From: Antennarius striatus
Taxonomy: Eukaryota > Chordata > Actinopteri > Lophiiformes > Antennariidae
Length of the DNA: 64,000 bases
Assembly: GCF_040054535.1 (NCBI RefSeq)
Contig: NC_090789.1
Span: 5,014,697-5,078,696 of the forward strand
Direction of reading: 5' to 3'
In this document: positions 1 to 9,838 of the stretch, one piece after another
Layout of the letters: every line of letters begins with the position of its first letter
Position numbering within the stretch: position 1 is the first letter of the stretch
Position numbers and translations under genes: made by a program
Notes under the pieces: model-generated
What the model saw: only the letters and a program-made list of their open reading frames with translations
Told to the model about the DNA's origin: nothing
Databases searched by the model: none

Positions 1-1975
1 CCATATAAGACATGAGAGACAGAGTTTCACCCCCCGTGGAAACATGAACATTCACAGCTTCCATATATGATCATATTCATTTAATATCTTAGGAGACGAG
101 ACAGCACCACCTCTCATAGAGCACACAGTTAACTTCACAGATCCCTTCTGGTTCTGCACACTCTATCTGAATGGTTCAGCTATATAAACATCTTGCAATT
201 CACAATTTATTATGATGGTCCTAATCATATTGACATGATTAAGAATGAATAGAAAATGAACAAATATTATAACAAAGAAGGGATTGCAAGTCATGCACTG
301 AAGTTACAATGTGTTGAATTGAGGATGTCTTTGGGATGCCATCCTCCAGAAATCTGTCTGGGTTTGCACTTAATGGATGCATGATGCTTTTTGACAAACT
401 TTCTCGCAGAGGTACTCCAGCAATTTGATATCAATGTTTCTTTAAACTAGGAGACTTAAGACCGATCAAGACAAAAAAAATGTTATTGAACACAAACAGC
501 ATGGGCTCTGTCAGGGGAATTGAGGATCCCCCTAGTAGGTACATCACCTGTGTTTTTATCGAGGACAAACTCACACCAGTCAGAGCTGTCTTTGTGGAAT
601 TTGCGCAGGAGAGCAGAGCTCTTGACAAGAAGATGCTCCTCCAGACTGCCAAAGTTCTGCTGCTCCTGTTCTCCTTTTATTGAACATCAGCATAGCAACA
701 GTACATGGATTTACGTCATCAATTCTGTGAATGCAGTTTACCGATAAAATGCACAGAAACAGCTACACTCTACATGTGGTGGATATTTGTATAAGGCGTG
801 CATCTCCTGCTGTTTCTACGCCTCTTACTTACACACCGACCTTCGATAGCTTCCTGTGTCTCAATGCGGTTTGTTTTTCCTGGAGCTGCAAGGACGAAGG
901 GCACTGGTTGAACCTTGTGCGCACCTAAGTCAGTGTCCCAGAGTGAACACACCACCTCCATACTGAGTCAACAGCTTAAGTTCTTTTACATAAGTTCAGT
1001 CACATTTACTAATTGATAACATAATTTTCTTTCACAGGCTCCAGGTTGGATAAGGCCACAAAAAGATTTTTACACAGTTGTTTTCACAGACTTGTCTTCA
1101 TGATAAACTGAATTTGAGGTGTATATTGTAATTGCTGGACTGCCCCAGTAATAATTACTCAATCTTGTACTGCTTTAATATTTACAGTATTTTGAGTTTT
1201 TGTGTGCTTTTAGAATTTTTTCTGTCGGCTTGTATTATCAAGAGTAACCTGCCGCTGTGATAAGAGGATCAGTTTCCTAAGAGCTTCAGCTGCTAAGAAC
1301 ACTTCCAGTTATCAGCCAACAAATCATGACTGACACCTCGTGAAAGACTCCTGAGGAGGACAGAAAATGATGTCCAAGACCGCTTGATGCCTCTTTGTTT
1401 CTCTTCCGTACTAAGATGACCAGGCGGAAGAAGTTTCCACCTCCAAGATGTCAGCATCAACCTGACTTCCACAGTGACTTCTCACACCACCAGAAAATTT
1501 TTACATTGATTTTTAGACATTTATATGTGTTTTTTGTGTGTGCTTTGTACTTCACTTATACAAACAGATTCCCCTTTTGAGTCTGACATATTGCTTGACT
1601 TGTTAAAATGGATTCTTGGATGGTACAGTACTTCAATGGTCACTGTAGAATGATGTTGGCCCTGTCTAACTCCTGGCTGCTGGAAGTCGTGGAGCATTGT
1701 AGTGTAAAAGTCAACTTGATTGGGAATTGACTTAAGTACAGTAGTCCAAGCACACAGGACCAACATCTGTTAGATTGAAATTGGTTAACATGCAAGTCTT
1801 GCTCTGATGGGCTTGTTAATAAATTCAGCTACAAGTAGCCCAGCAGGTGCAGTTTTGGAGTTGTTCTAAGCCACCAAAGTGAAATGGGTAGCATGGAAGA
1901 TTTGACGTTAAGAGCCTAAAATCTCAAAGTGTTATTTGTTACCACAAAATTTTATTCAAGGCAACACTTACTGTC
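1..1975. other. AT-rich region without a recognisable gene
   Basis: I see no gene with a supportable product here. One exon-like open stretch lies at about 451-682 on the + strand. It follows a plausible acceptor (AAACTAG), stays open to a TGA, and includes the peptide SRYITCVFIEDKLTPVRAVF. It could be a last exon of a gene to the left, or a transposon remnant. A motif at 1008-1034 recurs at 11067-11092, which suggests an old dispersed repeat. Confidence 0.4.
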
Positions 1976-2275
1976 CACCAAGTCTTGGGCTGGGGACTGG
2001 AGGGTGGCTTCAAGACCCATGTCGGGCAAAACATTTGGGTGTGACCTGGCAGTGGAGATGAGTTAAACTTTTGAACACTGCTGAGGTGCTCTTGAGCAAG
2101 GCACTATCCCCTTTATGATCAGTTCAACTCTTGAACACTGCTGAGGTGCTCTTGAGCATGGCACTGTACCCTTTGTAAGTTGCTAATTGGGGCGTCTCAC
2201 AAGAGAGTTGCCTGCCGCTCTACTTCTCACCACGACTTGCATGCCCCTACAGGACCCATGTGTGTGTGAGTAGTA
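1976..2275 (+). repeat. tRNA-derived SINE relic with internal 60-bp duplication
   Basis: The stretch carries the teleost SINE body signature 'gaggtgctcttgagcaaggcac' in diverged form. It also has a B-box-like segment near 2008 and a tail reading 'catgcccctacaggaccca' that runs into a short TG tract. The core (about 2056-2115) is repeated directly at 2116-2175 with few differences, so one copy has an internal tandem duplication. The related copy at 48441-48648 shares the body and the 'catgcccctacagg' tail. Confidence 0.6.
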
Positions 2276-2623
2276 ATGTTTACAAATGAGTCGAAAAATA
2301 ATTGCCTCTATGGGGGACTGAAAGAGGGTCTCTAATCTTAAACTGCCTTTTTTTATTTTTTGGCCAACCGATTGCAGTACAATCCAAATTTTTTTGTGAC
2401 ATTGTCGTGCATCGGGGTTGTCAAAAATGTCTTGGCTCCTGCTTAGAATTGAGTGCTCCTTTGATGATTGAGTGTTACGTTTTATCAGTACATGGGTTAA
2501 TTGACTCAGGAGGAAGACATGGATTAGTGAAAGTCAGAACCACAGTTAAGGATGGAAAAACAAAAACCTTTGAGACATCGCAGGACAAGAGCAGGCCACT
2601 ATGAACCAGGCCTTGATGACAGG

Positions 2624-3050
2624 ATACAGAACCCAAGGTGCATAAAGTGCAAAAGTTGCTTAGACGGGACAAATTATCAGGATGTAAGTTTCAGGCTGGA
2701 AAGGCATGCACTGAGTGAGTGGCATAACCGAGAGGCCGAGATAGTGGTCAGGAACATCTGCACTGCATATGGATAAGGTGCTACAAAATGCCAGTGGGAG
2801 GTGCTATCAAGAGTTGTGAGGGCAACAAAAACTCAGAAGCACCAAGGGCTTAAAGAGCCTTGGAACAGATGTGAAAGGTGGAAAAAAAAGTTTTTTTATC
2901 ATGTCTTTTATAAATGTCTTTTATAAATTCTTTATAAATGTCTTTTATTCTGTGTTGTTAATATATCTTTTTTTTATTTTAGGTGTGCCTTACCAGATAT
3001 TTCCGTCTAACTGATTTCAGGAAGCATATATATTCAATACTACATAAAGA
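2624..3050 (+). other. possible zinc-finger-like exon pair (uncertain)
   Basis: An open stretch encodes CIKCKSC followed by a strong donor (GAT/GTAAGT at about 2692). After a polypyrimidine tract and acceptor near 2981, a second open piece encodes FRKHIYSILHKE and then GAG/GTGGGC. Both splice in phase 0. The Cys pair and the H-x5-H spacing resemble the fingers of the large gene downstream, but the C-to-H spacing does not fit cleanly. It may be an exon pair of a related gene, a decayed duplicate, or chance within repeat DNA. Confidence 0.25.
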
Positions 3051-3089
3051 GGTGGGCATTGAACCTCATGCACATTTTATCCAAAGCTG

Positions 3090-3425
3090 TACTCCACTGG
3101 ACGTTAAAGTTCTTGAAGACTTTCAAAACTCCCAAAAAGAAAGTTTCAGCAGATTGACCCAGGTGATGTGTCTCATGCTAATGATCGTCATTAGCATACA
3201 AAGGTGAAACTCATTTCAGCGACCCCCTTTGACACCACCACCAACAATCATTGAGGAGCCAGACGGGTTTCAACGACAGTCGTTGGAATGTGAATAGCAC
3301 TGATCACACCCCACAGGGTTAATAAGCTGGGACATGATCAGCCACCCTCTGCACTGAACAAGTCTCTTGGATGAGAGACGAAACGTCTTCAAGAACTTTC
3401 TTAACGTCCAGTGGATTGACTTAAA
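3090..3425. repeat. short inverted-repeat element (MITE-like)
   Basis: About 30 bp at 3092-3120 (actccactggacgttaaag...) is the near-perfect reverse complement of 3388-3419 (...aactttcttaacgtccagt). The right arm runs into 'gagagacgaaacgtcttcaa', a motif I recognise from abundant fish interspersed repeats. The interior has no convincing coding potential, so this looks like a non-autonomous element or foldback piece. Confidence 0.6.
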
Positions 3426-4249
3426 CAGCCTTGGATTACCATGACCTGGATAACTGAGAACCTACACAGACCTCATTCACATTTACAATGGTTATTCTGA
3501 GATTTACCTTAAATGGGAAGGAAGTTGTCCCCCAATTCATGCTATTTTTTTCTTTCTAGTTGTGAGTTCTTCAGCTGGTGTTGTCATGGGTGACAGGGTA
3601 TATATCAGGGCTTTGAACCGGTTCATGGAACGAAACTTCTCGTATTTTGGCAGGAACGAAAACGAAACTGAAAACTTTATATTTTTTAATGTTCCGGTAC
3701 AGAATCGGAACAGAAAATAATTGTAAACCGGTTAATACCATTTTTTTTTAATTCTTGAAAAAATTATTTGACCTCATGTTTCACTTCCTTTCATTCACTG
3801 GACGCGTAATGAGAGCGGGGAGAAGTAGCGGCTATCAGCAACAGTTAGGAAAAGGGAGGTCTCCCAGTCAAAATTTAATCACAACAGGTAAACACTAGTA
3901 TGTCAATCTTAAAAATGTACGATTTAGACATTAACTCATTGGCTGCAGTCATTTTCAGAGCAGTGTGTCCCCGCACTATCAGCGCTTTATAGCAATATTG
4001 AGCTATGGAAGAAGCACAATGAAGATGTGTTGTTCAGCAATAAATGACATGGTGGAAGTAATTCTTGCCTTATTTCATGCAGTGTCTAAGTAGGAGGCAT
4101 AAGCCTTAACTACAGTGATATAACTGTCATAAAGCAGTGATGTAGTGTTGTAGTACTGCTTATTGTAGGGTAGGGATATATAGGGATAATTATAGTCTAT
4201 AGTATATAAACTAATTGCTTTAGTTTCCAATTTAAAAGTCCTTAAAATA

Positions 4250-5332
4250 CCGTATTTTGTGCACCATTTGGCTCAATGTACAAAGAGGCGCAGTCTAAAT
4301 AACGGAGTTTATTTTTGTACTTAAACTGGACACTCGTCGCACCTTAAGGTTCGGTGCATGTTTGTTAACGGAAGCAAAAAGGTGACTGGTTGAACTGTGT
4401 TGTACAATGTGTTTAAATTTAAAAAAATACACCGACATTATTTTTTTTAAATGTTTTTATTTCTTTATTTTTTGATAAATCTGTGCTAAATCCTTTGAAG
4501 TCCTCATCTTCGGTCTGCATTTAATAGCTCGGCAATTTCACTATCGCTGACCGTCTGGTTTCTGGGTTTCTGTCCGGTAATGATGCTTGCTTTTGTGAAA
4601 CATCGGACAAAAGTCGAAGCAAGACATGTTAGTCCAGGCATCCGCAATCCACGCACATATTGTGGGGGTGTAACTTGCTCGGCACTGCCTCCAGTCCTGT
4701 TAAAAGTGTGTTCACGTGTCTCATCCATCACTCCACGACGCACGTAGCTGACCTTTAAAGGCTCTGTTTACACCGATGTCCATCGGTTGGAGCTCTTTCA
4801 TTAATCCTCCCAGGATGATGGCAAGCTCAGAATTCAACCACTTGACATGGTTTTTGACAGAAGCGGTGGTGTGGGCGTGCAAGGAGTCACAGATCAAGAG
4901 AGATGGCGAAGCGTAAACAAAGCCCCCCGGTCTCTTTACGTGAACCGGAACAACCGGAACTGATAACCTGGAGTTTACATGTTGCATCGTAAGCGTGTCT
5001 CTTCGCCGGGGTCTTTAGCCAAACAAATGTGGTTAACAGCATACCTGCGGTACAGTACCGGCATATACCGTATACCGGTACCTACCAGAGGTGTGCCAGA
5101 TGTAGCCTCGCGTCATGTTCTCTAATTGGTCTATCACTGCCGGCGTACGTAGTTACGTAATACATCCTATGTCGGTGGACAATGGCCGATCCGGTGGAGC
5201 GCTGACTGAAATCACACAAAACCATTTTTACAGATTTTGGAACACATAAGATGCTTAATGTTGAAAGGCGCAGCGTTGATTTTTGAGAAATTTTAAGGCT
5301 TTTAAGCGCGTCTAATGGTGCGCAAAATACGG
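4250..5332 (-). mobile_element. pogo/Tigger-like transposon nested in the hAT-like element
   Basis: Termini CCGTATTTTGTGCACCATTT and TAATGGTGCGCAAAATACGG are inverted copies of each other with one or two mismatches. The left end follows a TA, as expected for a Tc1/mariner-superfamily insertion. The interior holds minus-strand transposase remnants (4504-4987), so orientation is taken as minus. The element interrupts the surrounding hAT-like element and is therefore younger than it. Confidence 0.75.
4504..4987 (-). pseudogene. pogo-like DDE transposase, decayed C-terminal part
   Basis: Two overlapping minus-strand open frames together carry the end of a pogo-type DDE domain. The upstream one (4721-4987) reads LLICDSLHAHTTASVKNHV, where the Asp in CDSLHAH matches a catalytic position of the family, followed by KELQPMDIGVNRAFKGQLR. 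The downstream one (4504-4743) continues with MDETREHTF and a Ser/Asp-rich tail, but in a different frame. The frame change and missing N-terminal DNA-binding half show that this copy is dead. The family assignment rests on recognition of the CDSLHAH and KELQPMDIGVNRAFK segments. Confidence 0.75.
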
Positions 5333-5507
5333 CACCTACATATTTATATTTACAAGGAACGTTATTAACTGTTTCAGGAACTTTATTTTTTGTTCTAACC
5401 AGTTCAGGAATGTCAGTTTTGTGGATGGAACGCAAAACCGGAAACGTTATAGTTCAGTTTCTGTTCGGAACGAACCGATAGGCAAAAAATTCTGGTTCAA
5501 AGCCCTG

Positions 5508-6465
5508 GTATTAATGTGTGTGTGTGTGTCTTCTCATCTTTTGGTAATAAATACATAAACACTCAACCACCTCCAAACCATTACACAGTAAACCTGTGAT
5601 TTGTTTTTACAACTCGTTTATGTGATGGTTTGTTTGGCTGATGGGAGCCAAGTTTCCTCAGTTCCAGCTACTGCAAAAAAAAAATCAGTTTTATGCATTC
5701 TTTCAAGTTACCAAATAATACTGCTGTGGTTAAGTAATATTATGGAGGGGCCACAGATGAACATCCCCATTTATCATTTAATGTTGTTTTAATTGATTTT
5801 GAATTTAAAAAATGTGCACCGAAACAAAGGGGACCACCAGAACACTTGGTATGGATTCTCTTTGAGGTCATGGTAATCCTTAAAGGTTGAATCTGAAGCA
5901 GGTTGAGCAGCAAGTAATTTATTCAGTCAGCTGCTGCTCCTCAGCACATGGTTGTCCACGGACGCTTTAGTGGGGGGATACAAATAAGTGCATGTTTAAT
6001 GTGGCTGAAACATTTGTATGTCATGACCTGAGGAAACCTGAATTGTTGTTCATTTAAGGTAGGGAACAGAGATACGGGAACAGCTGGGAATTCAGAAGAC
6101 CAGGCCAGGTGGTCGTCAGTGATAAACTCATCGAGAGGTGTTGCTGGGGGAAGAACAGCTGTTGTAGACTGTAGATCTTTTGTTTGGATATGCCATAATG
6201 GCTTGTTTGTCTGAAAACACTTTCCTAGTCTTCCCTCGATGCTGCATGTATAAGAGCCTTCTGAGTAATCCCACCAAGTCTCAAAGCTTTCAGGGAAGGA
6301 AAAAACTGTCAACATTGAACAGGAAAGAATTTCCCTGACATGTAAACCTAGCAGTGGAGTTTAGCTGGCTGTGTTCGTGTTCTATTTGAGTTAGTAATGC
6401 ACAAGAATTCAAATCTGTCGATCTCTCCATTCATATGCAATCTTCTCCTATTTGTTCTTCAACAG
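5508..6465. other. gap without recognised features
   Basis: After a short TG tract (about 5515-5529) the sequence is AT-rich and of unique appearance. Short open frames on both strands show no domain motif that I recognise, and none chains by splice sites into a longer protein. It may be the 5' flank, or hold unrecognised first exons, of the zinc-finger gene that follows. Confidence 0.4.
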
Positions 6466-9400
6466 AAAGTGAAAGAAATCTTCCAGATTGGTAATATTTA
6501 TATTTGCACATTCTCATTTTTTTCTGTGTTTTAATGAAGTACACATCTATTGCCATTGCATTCTATGTCCTGTTTATTAATCTTTGCATTTTTCTTGCAT
6601 GTTTAGAATTGGCGAATGCTGGTAAGCATACCTCTCTTTCTTGTTTGTATCTTGTCAAAAGTGCCTCCAAAACTATTTGTCTTTAAAATCGGTTGTGTAT
6701 GTGTTAACATTTTTCCAGATAAACGTCCAGCCAACAAAGAGCACTGGGGCTGTTGTAGAATAACCCCTGTGCTAAGATTTTAAAATAATTAACAATGCAA
6801 ATAAGTTGGAAAGTTCTCAACAGGTGCAGGACATATAAAGTCAGAACAGTATCTTAGTTGAAAGTATGTTGAATAAAGAAATGAGAACAGGGAGCATAAG
6901 TACCAGATGGGGGGTCTTTTTTTCCCCTTTTTCTTTTTTTAAAAAGGAAGACCATTTATGTAAAGACACGATCAAACCAAACTACAAAAACCTAATGGAG
7001 GAAAATGACAAAAGGTACAGGGTAAAAGTAATGTGACAGGCCATGGGCAGTTACTTCCTCAGAGCTCTTTGGTAGATAGAGCAGGAAGAGAAAGAGGCCC
7101 ATAGGAAACTACAACAGAACCTTTGGAGTTCCCACGGAGACTCCCATTTTCACAGAATATGATCCTTGCTCTAGTGAAAACCTGCAAAATCAGCAGCATA
7201 TCAAATACTTGTCCTCCCAACTGTACATCTGGAAACACAACATCATAATTTTGTATATCTGTGGTTTAGATTGGGATGGCTCAACTTGAACAGCGCTTTA
7301 ATGTTCTTTTTTTCTACAGGTATGCTTCCCAACATCTCTGTTTTGCATCCACAGCAGAAAGCAAACAAAAAAACCATCATAGGTTAGTAATGCCACTGTA
7401 AATGCCGTGACATGTGTTACTGATTTAAATAATCAGTTTAATGGTGTAATACTAGACCATATGATTAGCAGTTAGATAAAGCAGTCTTGTCTGAAAATTG
7501 ACGAATAGCCTTTTCTGGATTTCGAAAGCCCAAAGTAGGATAAAAGGTTAAAGTGCGAAAAAATTTGTTAGTGGTCTTGTCTTTTTGTCTGCCTCTTTTC
7601 TGATTTCTTTTGCGTGTTTGTTATACTTCAGTAGTTCAGATCATCAAACAAGCTTCTACAAGGAAAAGAGATGAGAATTAACCTTTATTAATGATATTTT
7701 TAAAGGATAAGCTATCCAAACATACCTGGCCCATATGATTACAGTTGGGGTTGCCAAGGGGACATTTAATTTATCACGAGTGACAGACATTTTGAAAAAG
7801 TCAATGTTTTGTTCACTCACTTTGTCTTTTCCCTAAATTAGTTATTTTAATGATCTGAAATATTTGAGTGGGAGAAATAAAAGCAGAAAAAATCCATTGA
7901 AGCCAAACTTTGGATCAGAAATATTCTCCTTATTTCTAATGCTGTTGGTCTTCCATAGACAGAAACGTGATGTTTCTCAAGATCAGCAAGACCATGTTTG
8001 AAGTAATATGTTCATGCTTTCCTCTAGGATTGTCGTTGCTGACTTTCTGTTTTAACCGAGTTACAAACTGCTGCTTCTATTTTTGCCACGTCTGTGAGGA
8101 AAAGTGTGTGTCAGAGATGGTTGTAGACCACCTTACGTCCGATGACCATTACATCAACTATTTTGTGAGTGCTGAATATCAAAAAAAGTAAACAATATTA
8201 CCAAAAAATTATAAGCACAATTTGATTTTAAGTTTGTTTGTTTTTTAATTTTAGAGTTACACTAACCCTGATACACTGAGCTTCCCCTTGATTCCTGGCT
8301 TGCAGCTTGGACAAAGTCTGGAGGAAGAAGTCAAGATGGCTTTCAGCAATGGGCCGGAACAACTACAGGTTTGTGTTGGCACCACTGGAATTATAAGTCT
8401 ACATTCGAAGGTGCCTGGGTTAAAGTGAGCTTGTGATCTTCTGAGATGAAAAGTTTACCTCAGAAGTTTGCGGAAAAATACCCTTTTTTTTGGCTGCGCA
8501 TCAGGGAAATTTTTCCTGTTAAAATGAGTTTTAATTCTCCTAAAGAGTTATGAATTGTGGACACGGTGTGAACAATCACTTTTCTTTAATCCATACCGGT
8601 ATGGAGAGCAGCACGTCAAGAGTGTTGCAGACAAGTATAACAGCATTAATCTTACAGAATCATTCAAACAAATCCCCAGAACATATTTTACAGCAATTAA
8701 TATTGGTTCAGATGTTTATCCCCTGGCTTTGATTGAAATGGACTTTTTAGGGTCAATGAATTGCCCACCGCTATATAAACAGCCCTCTACCTATAAAAAT
8801 GCATTTATAAATACACTTTCAACCCCCATAGGCACATTGTCTCCCAAAACTTATATGCATACTTTTTCTCACAACATGCCCACCAAATAAACATGCTGCA
8901 ATGGGGTGAAGACCTTCTTAGATGACGTGATGATCTGATTTCACCACATATCCTCTTTACAGATGTTGGAGTTACCTGTGCAACTATTGGAAGAACTTAA
9001 AACAAGAAAAAACTCTGAAGGTATAGAATTCCCATATTTATGTGTTTTAGAATAATATGAAACTGAATGTTAATCAGATTTTTTTTTTTTCATTTCTAGT
9101 GATGTCCGCTTTAAATGAAAATGACAAGCTCCAGAAGAAAACCAGAGGTGCGTCAACAATTATTATTTCTGCAGAATGATGAGGGATTTCAAGTAATTTT
9201 TCCAGTTAATATTTTTTGGTATAGTTCCATGTGTGGGTTCTCTCCGAATTCTCCGGCTTCCTTCCATCTCTAAAAATTTGGTTGCTTTCTTAAGACAGGA
9301 CAAAGTGCAAATATTTATTTACCAAATCAAGTCATAAACAGAGCTCGGGAACAAACATCACTGGACCTTTTCATCATCTGCATCCTCAAGTGTTTATAGT

Positions 9401-9776
9401 CTTCAGGACTAAGGTGTGTGTATGTAGACGTGTGTTGTAGCCTTGAACCGATGGAATGTTCTTGGCTAGAGTGGAAGTAGGACGTAAGATGAAAAAAACA
9501 CAACTTTCAGAATAAGTTCATCAATATCTTGCACAATGTTTTGCATAATACAATCACTTGATAAAAATCTTTCCACTACAGAAACATCTAGCTTACGTGT
9601 AGTGAAGGAATATCAGTTTCATTGTCCAGGCCTCTGTAAGTGAAGTTTTTTAAACCCCTTTGACCTTTAGCTGACCTTTACGTTTATTACCCAGGTTTCC
9701 ATAAATAAACACTATCTAGACTTTTTGACAATAAGTTATAGATGAACTCTAGTTGAACTGCCTGCACTGCACTTAT

Positions 9777-9838
<62 letters not shown>

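Larger units (their letters stand above)
3606..5507. mobile_element. hAT-like DNA transposon (non-autonomous), 1.9 kb
   Basis: The left end begins CAGGGCTTTGAACCGGTTC and the right end finishes TTCTGGTTCAAAGCCCTG, which are terminal inverted repeats of hAT style. Subterminal regions on both sides are rich in GGAACG/CGTTCC motifs in mirrored orientation. Flanking 8-bp sequences (GTATATAT on the left, GTATTAAT on the right) match at 6 of 8 positions, consistent with an old 8-bp target-site duplication. I see no hAT transposase reading frame inside. A second element is nested at 4250-5332. Confidence 0.75.
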
